Shown in pieces: positions 35,787 through 45,003 of a stretch of DNA of 64,000 nt. A program made the position numbers and the translations under genes. Source of the DNA: Acinetobacter sp. ANC 4470 (GTDB lineage Bacteria; Pseudomonadota; Gammaproteobacteria; Pseudomonadales; Moraxellaceae); NCBI RefSeq assembly GCF_002135335.1, contig NZ_NEGC01000009.1, positions 1 to 64,000 on the forward strand, given 5' to 3'. The notes below the pieces were generated by a model. The model saw only the letters and a list, made by a program, of their open reading frames with translations, did not search any database and was not told the origin of the DNA. Every line of letters starts with the position of its first letter. Position 1 is the stretch's first letter.

Positions 35787-35815
35787 TTAAAACAGTGTAC
35801 AATACACTGTTTTAA
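35787..35815 (+). other. perfect hairpin in the iscA-hscB spacer
   Basis: TTAAAACAGTGTA / TACACTGTTTTAA with a CAA loop is a perfect 13-bp inverted repeat. It lacks a long T-run after the stem. It may partly terminate or process the transcript between iscRSUA and hscBA-fdx. Confidence 0.75.
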
Positions 35816-35867
35816 TTGCATTTAATTTGCAGTTATTTTTATAGAACTTTCGCGGATCAAATCTCCC

Positions 35868-36383
35868 ATGAATCATTTTGAGTTGTTCAATCTTCCAGTA
35901 GAACTCGATATTGATTTAGCAGTTTTAAAAAATGAATTTTTAAAATTGCAGCAACAATATCACCCCGATAAAGCCGAAGACAAAGCTCCAGCGCTTATCA
36001 AATCCAGCGAGATCAACCAAGCTTTCAAAGTTCTATCTCAAGTTGACAGTCGTGCTGGATATCTACTTTCATTAAAGAAACAAGATCACCTGCTTGATCA
36101 ATCCATTAGTGATTTTGATTTTTTACAATCCGCTTTAGAAATTCGCGAACAACTTGATGAAGCCAACTCTGCTGACGATTTAATTTCGCTTAAAGAAGAA
36201 GTCCAACAATGGATTGATGGCTTAGTTCGTGAATTTAAAATCGACTATACTGAAGAAGACTGGACTGAAGCACGTGATACAGTACGAAAATTACGCTTCT
36301 TCCAGAAAGTCATGGCTGATATTGACAAAGCTGAAGATCGCTTTTTAGATGATGACTCATTCGATCTTGATGATGATTTTTAA
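35868..36383 (+). CDS. hscB: Fe-S assembly co-chaperone HscB
   Basis: HscB (171 aa) is a J-type co-chaperone that brings IscU to HscA and stimulates its ATPase. The J domain occupies residues 1-75, with H32-P33-D34 in QQQYHPDKAE. The C-terminal three-helix bundle (residues 85-170) contacts IscU. The protein ends in an acidic tail (FLDDDSFDLDDDF). It is followed by hscA after 38 bp. Confidence 0.96.
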   Translation: MNHFELFNLPVELDIDLAVLKNEFLKLQQQYHPDKAEDKAPALIKSSEINQAFKVLSQVDSRAGYLLSLKKQDHLLDQSISDFDFLQSALEIREQLDEANSADDLISLKEEVQQWIDGLVREFKIDYTEEDWTEARDTVRKLRFFQKVMADIDKAEDRFLDDDSFDLDDDF

Positions 36384-36421
36384 TTTATTTTTACTTTTAG
36401 ACGTTCAAAGGATGTAACACA

Positions 36422-38284
36422 ATGGCTCTCTTGCAAATTGCAGAACCTGGTCAATCAAGTGCGCCCCATGAACACCGTATTGCTATTGGTATCGACTTAG
36501 GTACCACGCACTCTTTAGTGGCTACGGTTCTATCAGGCAAAGCCAAAGTTCTAAACGATGAACAAGGTCGCGTGTTACTTCCTTCTATTGTTCATTATGC
36601 TGATCAGGCAACTCAATATGGTGATGAAGCCAAAGCTTTCATGACCAGCGATCCTCAAAACACCATTGTTTCAGTCAAGCGCTTTATGGGTCGCTCAAAA
36701 GCAGATATTAAATTTCAGCACCCGTACACACTGGTGGGTGAAGATCATCAAATGCCAGCGTTTGAAACCCAGCAAGGGCGTAAAACACCTGTTGAAATTT
36801 CGGCTGAAATATTAAAACACTTAAAAGAACGTGCAGAATCCAGCCTACAAAACCCAATTAATGGTGCAGTTATTACTGTTCCCGCCTATTTTGATGAAGC
36901 TCAACGCCAAGCAACACGTGATGCGGCTCAATTAGCTGGTCTCAATGTATTACGTTTACTCAATGAGCCAACTGCTGCTGCGGTTGCTTATGGTTTAGAC
37001 CAAGAAAGTAACTTAGCTTCTGACCGCAACTATGTGATTTATGATTTAGGTGGTGGTACTTTTGACGTTTCGATCTTGCGTTTCACCCAAGGTGTATTCG
37101 AGGTTCTCGCGACGGGTGGTCATACTGCACTTGGTGGCGATGACTTAGACCGTTTAATTGTTAAATGGGCGAAGAAACAACTCAATATTGAAACTTTAGA
37201 TAATTCAGAACATGTGCATCTGATCGTTGCTGCACGCAAAGCAAAAGAAGCATTAACCGATGCTGAATCGGTAGAGCTTCAGGCCTTAGATCAAGTTTTA
37301 ACTTTAGATCGTGCAACATTTGAAGATATTATTAAAGTTGCTTTAGATAAAACCATTAGCGTTTGCAAGCGTGTCATGCGTGATGCCAAATTAGAACTTA
37401 GTGACATTCAAAATGTTGTTCTTGTCGGTGGCTCAACACGTTCTTATGCGGTACAAAAAGCTGTTCGTGATGTCTTTAATCAAGAACCTTTATGTACTAT
37501 CAATCCAGACGAAGTGGTCGCTATTGGGGCAGCCATTACCGCAGACCAACTGATTGGCAACAGCAAAGATGGTTCATTACTGCTTGATGTCACCCCACTC
37601 TCTTTAGGTTTAGAGACCATGGGGGGCTTGGTGGAACGCCTAATCTCACGTAACACCGCTATTCCAGTCGCACGTCGCCAAGAGTTTACTACGTATCAAG
37701 ATGGTCAAACTGCAATGTTGATTCATGTGGTACAAGGTGAACGTGATCTGGTTGAACACTGTCGTAGTTTAGGTCGCTTTGTTTTACATGGCATTCCACC
37801 GATGACTGCGGGTCAAGCACGCATTGAAGTCACCTTCCAAGTGGATGCGGATGGCTTGCTGACTGTTTCTGCAAAAGAAACCACTTCGGGTGTGCATGCA
37901 CAAATTGACATTAAACCTTCTTATGGTTTATCCGATTCTGATACTGAGCGCTTATTAATTGACGGTTTTAAATTTGCTGAAGAAGATAAAAATCTTCGTC
38001 ATTTACAAGAGACTAAAGTTGAAGCACAGCGTGAATTGGAAGCACTTACACAAGCATTAAAAGTTGATTCAAACTTACTGAGTGCTGAACAATTGGTGGC
38101 TTTAGAGCAAACGAAAGTTGAACTCGAACAGCAATTATCGACAACCAACATCGAAGCTATTGAAGAAGCTGTACAGCAACTTAAAATACATAGTGATGCT
38201 TTTGCTGCAGCACGTATGAATCAACACATTGATTCAGCACTTAAAGGCACTCAACTCGATGACTGGTCAAACTCACACAAATAA
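36422..38284 (+). CDS. hscA: Fe-S assembly chaperone HscA (Hsp70 class)
   Basis: HscA (620 aa) is a specialised DnaK-type chaperone that binds the LPPVK loop of IscU and drives cluster transfer. The nucleotide domain spans about residues 18-385 with [26 protein letters not shown] and [13 protein letters not shown]; the substrate-binding domain starts at about 390 ([16 protein letters not shown]), and a helical lid follows. The ribosome-binding site AAAGGATGTAAC is good. fdx follows after 13 bp. Confidence 0.97.
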   Translation: MALLQIAEPGQSSAPHEHRIAIGIDLGTTHSLVATVLSGKAKVLNDEQGRVLLPSIVHYADQATQYGDEAKAFMTSDPQNTIVSVKRFMGRSKADIKFQHPYTLVGEDHQMPAFETQQGRKTPVEISAEILKHLKERAESSLQNPINGAVITVPAYFDEAQRQATRDAAQLAGLNVLRLLNEPTAAAVAYGLDQESNLASDRNYVIYDLGGGTFDVSILRFTQGVFEVLATGGHTALGGDDLDRLIVKWAKKQLNIETLDNSEHVHLIVAARKAKEALTDAESVELQALDQVLTLDRATFEDIIKVALDKTISVCKRVMRDAKLELSDIQNVVLVGGSTRSYAVQKAVRDVFNQEPLCTINPDEVVAIGAAITADQLIGNSKDGSLLLDVTPLSLGLETMGGLVERLISRNTAIPVARRQEFTTYQDGQTAMLIHVVQGERDLVEHCRSLGRFVLHGIPPMTAGQARIEVTFQVDADGLLTVSAKETTSGVHAQIDIKPSYGLSDSDTERLLIDGFKFAEEDKNLRHLQETKVEAQRELEALTQALKVDSNLLSAEQLVALEQTKVELEQQLSTTNIEAIEEAVQQLKIHSDAFAAARMNQHIDSALKGTQLDDWSNSHK

Positions 38285-38297
38285 ATAGGTAAAAATC

Positions 38298-38636
38298 ATG
38301 CCACGTATTAAAGTTCTTCCACATGCGCAAATTTGCCCTAATGGTGCTGAGTTTGAAGTTGAACCGAATGCTAATCTTTGCGAAAGCTTATTGAAAAATG
38401 GCATTAAAATTGAACACGCTTGCGATATGTCTGCTGCATGCACAACATGTCATGTTGTAGTACGTAAAGGCTTTGACAGCCTAGATGAAATGAATGATGT
38501 TGAAGCAGACTTACTTGATCGTGCTTGGGGCTTAGAACCTGATTCTCGCCTATCTTGCCAAGTGAAAATGGTCGATGAAGACTTAGAAATTGAAATACCT
38601 AAATATACAATCAATCATGCTTCTGAAAATCATTAA
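38298..38636 (+). CDS. fdx: ISC system [2Fe-2S] ferredoxin
   Basis: Fdx (112 aa) is an adrenodoxin-type ferredoxin that supplies electrons for cluster assembly. Its ligands C42, C48, C51 and C87 (ACDMSAACTTCH and LSCQVKM) are at the same positions as in E. coli Fdx. It is the last gene of the operon; no iscX-type gene follows before the terminator. Confidence 0.97.
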   Translation: MPRIKVLPHAQICPNGAEFEVEPNANLCESLLKNGIKIEHACDMSAACTTCHVVVRKGFDSLDEMNDVEADLLDRAWGLEPDSRLSCQVKMVDEDLEIEIPKYTINHASENH

Positions 38637-38654
38637 TTGATTTTATAGGCAATA

Positions 38655-38680
38655 AAAAACCACGCTATAGCGTGGTTTTT
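38655..38680 (+). terminator. terminator of the isc operon
   Basis: Perfect palindrome AAAAACCACGCTA / TAGCGTGGTTTTT, 18 bp after fdx, flanked by A and T runs; it could also serve the convergent cyclase gene. Confidence 0.94.
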
Positions 38681-38711
38681 CCTATCTAAATACAGCCTAA
38701 AAAGAATGATT

Positions 38712-40172
38712 CTAGTGATATTGTTGATCTTTTTCCTCTATCACTTCATCCTCTAAATTCAATTTTACAATCCCATGAGAATTGGTCATTTTTTGCTGTT
38801 TTTGTATGCGCTTAATCATTTTTTCTAAAACATTAATCAGTTCTGAATATTCATAATTCTGAACTTCATCCAGATTTAATAACAAATGAAAGCCCTTATA
38901 CTCATAATCAAACCAGCGCTGATAATCCGATTTACGCGAAGTATATTTTTCCATCACTTGCCAAGTGTTTACTGGCCCTTGAATCCCTTTCAGGGTAACA
39001 GGTGCTTTAGGCGCACACAGATAATCATTCTTAATTAGATTATAGGTTTCATCAGAAATTAAAATTTCATCTACCGCAGCAGCACTTTGTAAACGTGCTG
39101 CCAAATTTGCATCACGCCCAACAATGGTATATGCCATACGATGAGCTGCACCATAATTCCCTACGTGACAATAACCTGTGCTAATCCCCATACGAATATG
39201 TAAAGCGGGATAACCCATTTTAATCCATCTTTCTCTTAATAATTTCATTTGCTGACGCATATCAATCGCCATGTCTAAACAAGTTTTTGCATCTTGTTCA
39301 ACACCTTGAGAAATAGGGTCACCAAAGAAAATTAAAATTGCATCGCCCATAAACTTATCAACAGTCGCTTCATATTGCTTTGCAATTTCAGTCATATGAC
39401 TTAGATAGTCATTAAGTAAAAATGCTAAGTCATCTGGAATAAGCGTTTCAGAAAGTTCAGTAAACCCTTGAATATCTGAAAAGAAAATCGTCATTTTTTT
39501 TCGTTTATATTCAATTTTGGCTTCAGACTCACCTTTCATAATCGATTGCCACAATTGCACAGGTGCATAGCGGCTGAGTTGATTCGCAAATTCCATATAG
39601 CGATTCATTTGCTCATAATAATAAGCTTTACGATTACTCATATGTTGTATTTGACTGCGTTGGTAAAAACTCCCTACGCCAAAATAAGTAATTAAACAAA
39701 TAAAACCAAGGACCGTTAACTCCCCAGTCGTTTGCTCAAAATACTCACCGAAACCAAAAATAAAAATATTACACAGATAAAAAATGGCAATACCAATTAA
39801 ACTTGCCAGTGACGTCATTAGAAATGAAATTTTATTACTAATGGCAGTATATAAAAGTGCAAAAAATGAAAGAAAAGTCAGCACCAAATTTAAATGAATC
39901 GCAGATAAAAGAACTGAAATAACAACAATATCGACAACAAATAGGACACTACGTTTTATTTTGGAATTATAACGGTATAGCAACCAATTCGATAACTTTG
40001 GTGTAATCAGTAAAGTAAACAGTAAGAATAAAGGAACATAAATCTGATATTGAGTATCGGATGAAGTGTAGTGATAGACAATGATGAGTAAAGACAACAT
40101 GACATACCCCATCAAGCGATGAAAATATTCAAATTGCCTAGGCTCTTTTCTAATCCAGTCGTCTAACGGCAC
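38712..40172 (-). CDS. membrane-anchored class III adenylate/guanylate cyclase
   Basis: This 486-aa protein has about six membrane spans in residues 20-170, a short linker, and a class III nucleotide cyclase domain at about 225-410. Metal-binding Asp residues are D233 in FFSDIQGFTEL and D277 in VDKFMGDAI. The purine-contacting K273 is present, and the transition-state N356 and R360 lie in VGRDANLAARL. All catalytic positions are kept, so activity, most likely cAMP synthesis, is expected. A polar coiled region follows to the C-terminus. Start GTG 40172 has AGGAG 7 bases upstream. Acinetobacter has a described adenylate cyclase of this kind; whether this is the same gene I cannot prove. Confidence 0.88.
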   Translation of the reverse strand: MPLDDWIRKEPRQFEYFHRLMGYVMLSLLIIVYHYTSSDTQYQIYVPLFLLFTLLITPKLSNWLLYRYNSKIKRSVLFVVDIVVISVLLSAIHLNLVLTFLSFFALLYTAISNKISFLMTSLASLIGIAIFYLCNIFIFGFGEYFEQTTGELTVLGFICLITYFGVGSFYQRSQIQHMSNRKAYYYEQMNRYMEFANQLSRYAPVQLWQSIMKGESEAKIEYKRKKMTIFFSDIQGFTELSETLIPDDLAFLLNDYLSHMTEIAKQYEATVDKFMGDAILIFFGDPISQGVEQDAKTCLDMAIDMRQQMKLLRERWIKMGYPALHIRMGISTGYCHVGNYGAAHRMAYTIVGRDANLAARLQSAAAVDEILISDETYNLIKNDYLCAPKAPVTLKGIQGPVNTWQVMEKYTSRKSDYQRWFDYEYKGFHLLLNLDEVQNYEYSELINVLEKMIKRIQKQQKMTNSHGIVKLNLEDEVIEEKDQQYH

Positions 40173-40235
40173 TCAAGCACTCCTAGTCCGAGTATTCATA
40201 CCATATATTCTTTTATGGTTTTAAATGGTTATGAA

Positions 40236-40670
40236 TTAATCCATACGCCAATCAAATGGCATATCACCTTGACCACGAAGCGCGAGCATTAAAGTTTGAC
40301 GCATATGAGCAAGGACTTCATTGGTATAAGGAACAGCTGGTGTACCCCACACTGGTTTTGGCCAAACGACATCATTTTGGTAACGCACGACATGATGAAA
40401 ATGCAACTGTGGCACCATATTGCCTAAAGCTGCGACATTCATTTTGTCTGCACGGAATACACGTGCCAGTTGGCTTGATAACCAGCTAGATTCACGTAGG
40501 AATTGTTCTTGGTCGGCCTGACTTAATTCATATAATTCAGTAGTACCTGGTACACGCGGAATTAATATGAGCCACGGAAATTGCATATCATTCATTAAAC
40601 GACATGTTGACAGTGGAAAGTCGCCTACAAAAAAAGTATCTTGAGCAAGTTGGGGATGCAAACTAAACAT
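40236..40670 (-). CDS. HIT domain protein
   Basis: This 144-aa protein of the histidine-triad superfamily (nucleotide hydrolases/transferases) carries the motif region VPQLHFHHVVRYQND. Compared with the consensus HxHxH, the first position is Gln and the nucleophilic His is in LHFHH, as in the branch reading QLHxH. Conserved WPKPVWG follows. The N-terminal half has FPWLILIPRVPG. The substrate is unknown, probably a nucleotide adduct. It is 63 bp upstream of the cyclase gene on the same strand and could be cotranscribed with it. Confidence 0.85.
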   Translation of the reverse strand: MFSLHPQLAQDTFFVGDFPLSTCRLMNDMQFPWLILIPRVPGTTELYELSQADQEQFLRESSWLSSQLARVFRADKMNVAALGNMVPQLHFHHVVRYQNDVVWPKPVWGTPAVPYTNEVLAHMRQTLMLALRGQGDMPFDWRMD

Positions 40671-40870
40671 ATCTTTATAAATTATGCAAAATTAGAATGA
40701 TGGCTAATACTATCACATCCAATGAGACGTGAATATTCTATGCAATGTGTTTCATTACAAATAAACCACTATTTATATTGAATACCTTCGTACCTACGAA
40801 TGTAATAATTTCCTTTAAAAAATCAAGTATTTCTTACTGGCATTTTTTAAATTATGAACAAACTTAAATA

Positions 40871-40895
40871 TGAGTGCATAAATATTACGCACTCA
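40871..40895 (-). terminator. putative terminator of mfd
   Basis: TGAGTGC / GCACTCA stem 9 bp after the mfd stop; on the minus strand it is followed by TATTTAAGTTT, a weak T-run. Confidence 0.6.
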
Positions 40896-40903
40896 CATTC
40901 TCT

Positions 40904-43900
40904 TTAGTGAACTTCTTTTAATAAACTGACCAATAAATCAGAAATAAATTGAATTCTTTTTTGATAATCTTCCAACATCACCATCACTTTCAAGCGTTGC
41001 CCACCATCCATACGGAAAAAAGTCGGATGTTTTTGCATCATTTGAATAATGCTGACTGCTTGTACTGGAGTATCGGGAGAAAATTCAATATAACCACCCT
41101 GCGAACCGATATCGACTTTGGTCATGCCCAACTGCTCTGCTTTTAAACGAATCTGATGTACGGCAAATAATTGCTTCACCGGTTGTGGTGGCACACCAAA
41201 ACGATCAATCAATTCCATGCGGATGTTATCAAGCTTGTCTTGACTATCAGTATTACTAATACGCTTATAAAACAACAAGCGTTGATGTACATCACCCAGA
41301 TAATCATCTGGAATCAACGCTGGCATATGCAAATTAATTTCAGCAGTTAAAGAAAGTGGCGCATCAAAATTCGGTGTTTTACCTTTTTGAATGGCTTTAG
41401 TCGCTTTCTCCAGCATTTCCATATACAAACTATAGCCAATCGCTTGCATTGAACCACTTTGTTGCTCGCCCAACAGTTCACCAGCACCACGAATTTCCAA
41501 ATCTTCCGTGGCAAGCATAAAGCCTGCGCCTAAATTTGATGCGCGCTGAATGGCATCAAGACGTTTTTCCGCATCGCCTTTTAAACCTTTAAGAGAAGGC
41601 ACAAGTAGGTAAGCATAGGCTTGGTGATGTGAACGACCGACACGACCACGCAATTGATGTAACTGTGCAAGACCCAATTTATCTGCACGTTCAATTAAAA
41701 TAGTATTGGCATTTGGAACATCAATCCCTGTTTCAATAATGGTTGAACACACCAAGACATTATATTCTTTGTGATAAAACTGCTGCATGACCTGCTCTAA
41801 CTCACGTTCGCGCATTTGCCCATGTGCCACGGCTACACGTGCTTCTGGAACAAGTTGACGTAAGCTTTCTGCTGCACGTTCAATGGTATCCACTTCATTA
41901 TGTAAAAAATAAACCTGACCACCACGAAGTAATTCACGCAGAATGGCTTCCTTGATCGATTCATTGGTACTTTCTTGCACAAAAGTTTTAACGGCTAAAC
42001 GACGTGCCGGCGGCGTAGCAATAATAGATAAATCACGCATCCCACTAAATGCCATATTTAAGGTACGCGGAATTGGTGTTGCAGTCAGTGTCAGCATATC
42101 GACATCGGCACGCATGGCTTTAATACGTTCTTTATCACGTACACCAAAGCGGTGCTCCTCATCGACAATCATTAAACCCAAGTTTTTAAATTGAATACTT
42201 TCCTGCAAAATTTTGTGCGTTCCAATCACAATATCAACTTTACCATTCGCCAAATCCTCAGTCGTTTTCACATGCGATTTATTGGAACCAAAACGGGATA
42301 GCACTTCAATACGAATTGGCCAATCGGCAAAACGGTTTTTAAAGGATTCATAATGCTGTTGCGCAAGCAAGGTGGTCGGGACTAAAACCGCCACTTGCTT
42401 ATTATTTTGCACCGCTAGAAATGCTGCACGCATAGCAACTTCTGTCTTACCAAAACCGACATCACCACAGACAAGGCGATCCATGGGTTTTGCCAATTGC
42501 ATATCATGTAGCGTTGCATCAATGGCATTGGCTTGATCTAAAGTTTCTTCATAAGCAAAAGCACTGGCAAATTGCATATATGGACTTTGCTCAAGTTCAA
42601 AAGCAAAACCAGGTTTAGCTTGACGACGTGCTTGAATATGCAGCAATTCGGCAGCGACATCATGTATTTGTTCCAAGGCTTTACGTTTTGCTTTATTCCA
42701 CGTATCCGTACCTAATTTATGTAACGGCGCCAAATCAGGATCACCACCACTATAACGGCTAATCAGATGTAAGTTGGTGACAGGAACATATACTTTGGCC
42801 GCATCAGCGTAATCGAGCTGTAAAAACTCATAGTCTTGATCATCTATACTTAAAGTGACCAAACCTGCATAACGCCCCACGCCATAATCAATATGTACGA
42901 CAGGTGCACCAATACTCAGTTCCGTCAAACTACGAATGAGGAACTCTTCGGATACTTCTTGCTGACGTTTACGACGACGTTGAACTACACGATGTTCATA
43001 CAACTGATTTTCAGAAATCACCGTGAGGTGATTCGGGATCACCAAACCACGATCAAGTGGTGCACTGGTAATAGCAATGGCATGTAATGATTTTCTAAAG
43101 TCGGTAAAATTTTCCACATTGGGGATATCCCCAAGCGCTGGTCGCAAAGCATCTTTTAAAGTTTCACGGCGGCCTGCACTTTCAGCAACCAAAAGCACGG
43201 GGTGATTTACAGCATCAATATACTTTTTAACCGCTGAAAAAGGTTTTTCTTGTTTTGGATCAACAGGTAAACGCGGAGGCAATTCCGTATTCAGATTCAG
43301 AACACCTGTTTTTTCGACAAACTCTTCGGATGAAGCAACAATTCTTGCAAAATGATTGAGTTGTTCCAAGACCTGATTCGGTTGTAAGAAAAGTTCCTCT
43401 GGCGGTAAAATAGGATGATCAACATTATGGCGACGATCTTCGTAACGTCTTACCACATCCTTCCAAAAATTGCTTAATCCTTCATCCAAACTCTTATCTG
43501 TAATGACAATGCCATTCTTTGGAAAGTACGCCATGAGGGTGCTTTGTGTTGCCATGGCTTCTTTACTAAAAAATAAAGGAAAATAAAACTCAAGCCCTGG
43601 AGATGCAATGCCTTCTAAAACATCTTGATAAACTCTATTTTTCTTTGGATTTGCAGTCGGAAAACTTTCTGCATAACGATCACGGAAAGTCGAACGTCCT
43701 TCTTTGAGTGGAAATTCTTTAGCGGGCAACACCGAAAACTGTTTCAAGTTTTGCGTCGTTCTTTGCGTTTCAGGATCAAAGAACTTTAAACTCTCAATTT
43801 CATCATCAAATAAATCTATACGGATAGGTGCACTTTGCCCAGACGCATAGATATCCATAATGCTGCCACGTACAGCAAATTCACTATGATCATAAACGGT

Positions 43901-44362
43901 ATCGACCAAGTGGTAGCCCGCTTGTACTAAGCGAAGTTTTTGTTGTTCTAATGCAAATTTTTGACCGACTTTAATATCAAAATGTTCGCCTAACACCCAT
44001 GACGTTGGTGCGACCCGTTGTACCAAGGTCGATGCAGACAAAAGCAACACGCCAGATTGTGGCATATTGGATAAAATCGACAGTCGTTCTGACACAATAT
44101 CTTGATGTGGCGATAAACGGTCATACGGTAAAATTTCCCAATCTGGGAAAATAATCGGTTTTATCCCGTAAAACTCTAATTCACTTTCCAACTGACCTAA
44201 ATGCTGATTATTTTTGGCAACAATAATGAATAATTGCTTACTTTGCGTCGCAATCTCTTTGAACAACAAAGATGCAGATGAGCCTTGTAAATTACCGACC
44301 CAGCGTTTCTCGCCTGCTTTTAATTGTTGCAGATTTAGTTGGGAAATTTCTTGTTGGAACAT
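40904..44362 (-). CDS. mfd: transcription-repair coupling factor Mfd
   Basis: Mfd (1152 aa) displaces RNA polymerase stalled at DNA lesions and recruits UvrA. The N-terminal UvrB-like domains include FPDWEILPYDRLSPHQDIVSER. The RNA polymerase-interacting CarD-like module shows VHIDYGVGRYAGL. The translocase has GDVGFGKTEVAMRAAF (motif I), MIVDEEHRFGV (the DEEH box), TLTATPIPRTLNM and the QLRGRVGRS motif VI; the C-terminal TRCF domain follows. Length is normal (E. coli 1148 aa). It stands alone on the minus strand. Confidence 0.98.
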   Translation of the reverse strand: MFQQEISQLNLQQLKAGEKRWVGNLQGSSASLLFKEIATQSKQLFIIVAKNNQHLGQLESELEFYGIKPIIFPDWEILPYDRLSPHQDIVSERLSILSNMPQSGVLLLSASTLVQRVAPTSWVLGEHFDIKVGQKFALEQQKLRLVQAGYHLVDTVYDHSEFAVRGSIMDIYASGQSAPIRIDLFDDEIESLKFFDPETQRTTQNLKQFSVLPAKEFPLKEGRSTFRDRYAESFPTANPKKNRVYQDVLEGIASPGLEFYFPLFFSKEAMATQSTLMAYFPKNGIVITDKSLDEGLSNFWKDVVRRYEDRRHNVDHPILPPEELFLQPNQVLEQLNHFARIVASSEEFVEKTGVLNLNTELPPRLPVDPKQEKPFSAVKKYIDAVNHPVLLVAESAGRRETLKDALRPALGDIPNVENFTDFRKSLHAIAITSAPLDRGLVIPNHLTVISENQLYEHRVVQRRRKRQQEVSEEFLIRSLTELSIGAPVVHIDYGVGRYAGLVTLSIDDQDYEFLQLDYADAAKVYVPVTNLHLISRYSGGDPDLAPLHKLGTDTWNKAKRKALEQIHDVAAELLHIQARRQAKPGFAFELEQSPYMQFASAFAYEETLDQANAIDATLHDMQLAKPMDRLVCGDVGFGKTEVAMRAAFLAVQNNKQVAVLVPTTLLAQQHYESFKNRFADWPIRIEVLSRFGSNKSHVKTTEDLANGKVDIVIGTHKILQESIQFKNLGLMIVDEEHRFGVRDKERIKAMRADVDMLTLTATPIPRTLNMAFSGMRDLSIIATPPARRLAVKTFVQESTNESIKEAILRELLRGGQVYFLHNEVDTIERAAESLRQLVPEARVAVAHGQMRERELEQVMQQFYHKEYNVLVCSTIIETGIDVPNANTILIERADKLGLAQLHQLRGRVGRSHHQAYAYLLVPSLKGLKGDAEKRLDAIQRASNLGAGFMLATEDLEIRGAGELLGEQQSGSMQAIGYSLYMEMLEKATKAIQKGKTPNFDAPLSLTAEINLHMPALIPDDYLGDVHQRLLFYKRISNTDSQDKLDNIRMELIDRFGVPPQPVKQLFAVHQIRLKAEQLGMTKVDIGSQGGYIEFSPDTPVQAVSIIQMMQKHPTFFRMDGGQRLKVMVMLEDYQKRIQFISDLLVSLLKEVH

Positions 44363-44506
44363 GTATATAGCTTTTGGTCTAAATCACATAAGCAATATAT
44401 TAGCATGTGTAATTTTGCGGTTGAGTTATTTTTATATTTGGCACCATTTTTTACCCAAATCCTTTTAGATGCTTAATATCTCATTTATTCAAAGCCTATT
44501 TTTTAA

Positions 44507-44866
44507 TCATTTTTCGCGCAAGAAAATTCGATAATAGTCATTTAACTTTTGAATAATATGCTTCAACTGCAATAAATTTTCTTCAGTATTGCCTAAACGC
44601 GTGACAAAGCGTTGATTGGCAATTTCAAGATCAATTTTTTCATTGATAATCATTGCAGTGAAATACAATTTTTTTAAATCATCAAAGTGGTTCAATTTCC
44701 GATTTGAAAAATAAACTAAACGTTCTGAAAGCTCATTGACCACAATACCATCGACAATATAACCCTGCACTTGATCAAACTGAATATTCTGTTGTTGTAA
44801 AAACAGTTGTTCAGCAGACTTTCTTGAACCTTTAAACAGTCCAGCGAGTTTATTCAGCATAAGCAT
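44507..44866 (-). CDS. hypothetical protein, 119 aa
   Basis: I do not recognise this protein. It is predicted soluble with no signal peptide. The N-terminus is basic (LNKLAGLFKGSRKSAEQLF), followed by short strands (GYIVDGIVVNELSERLVYFS) and a C-terminal helical half that ends in LKHIIQKLNDYYRIFLREK. There are no Cys, no metal motif and no membrane span. It lies upstream of mfd on the same strand with a 144-bp gap, so cotranscription is possible but not shown. A second ATG two codons downstream is an alternative start. Confidence 0.6.
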   Translation of the reverse strand: MLMLNKLAGLFKGSRKSAEQLFLQQQNIQFDQVQGYIVDGIVVNELSERLVYFSNRKLNHFDDLKKLYFTAMIINEKIDLEIANQRFVTRLGNTEENLLQLKHIIQKLNDYYRIFLREK

Positions 44867-45003
44867 TACAAATATTAAAAATCTCGTCTATTTTAACCTG
44901 AGCTACAGTCTGTTCACGACTATTTTTCATAAAAAAAGGATAGCAACTTAAATTACTACCCTTTAATAATCACTACTCAGAATTGGATTTTTGCAGCCAA
45001 AAT

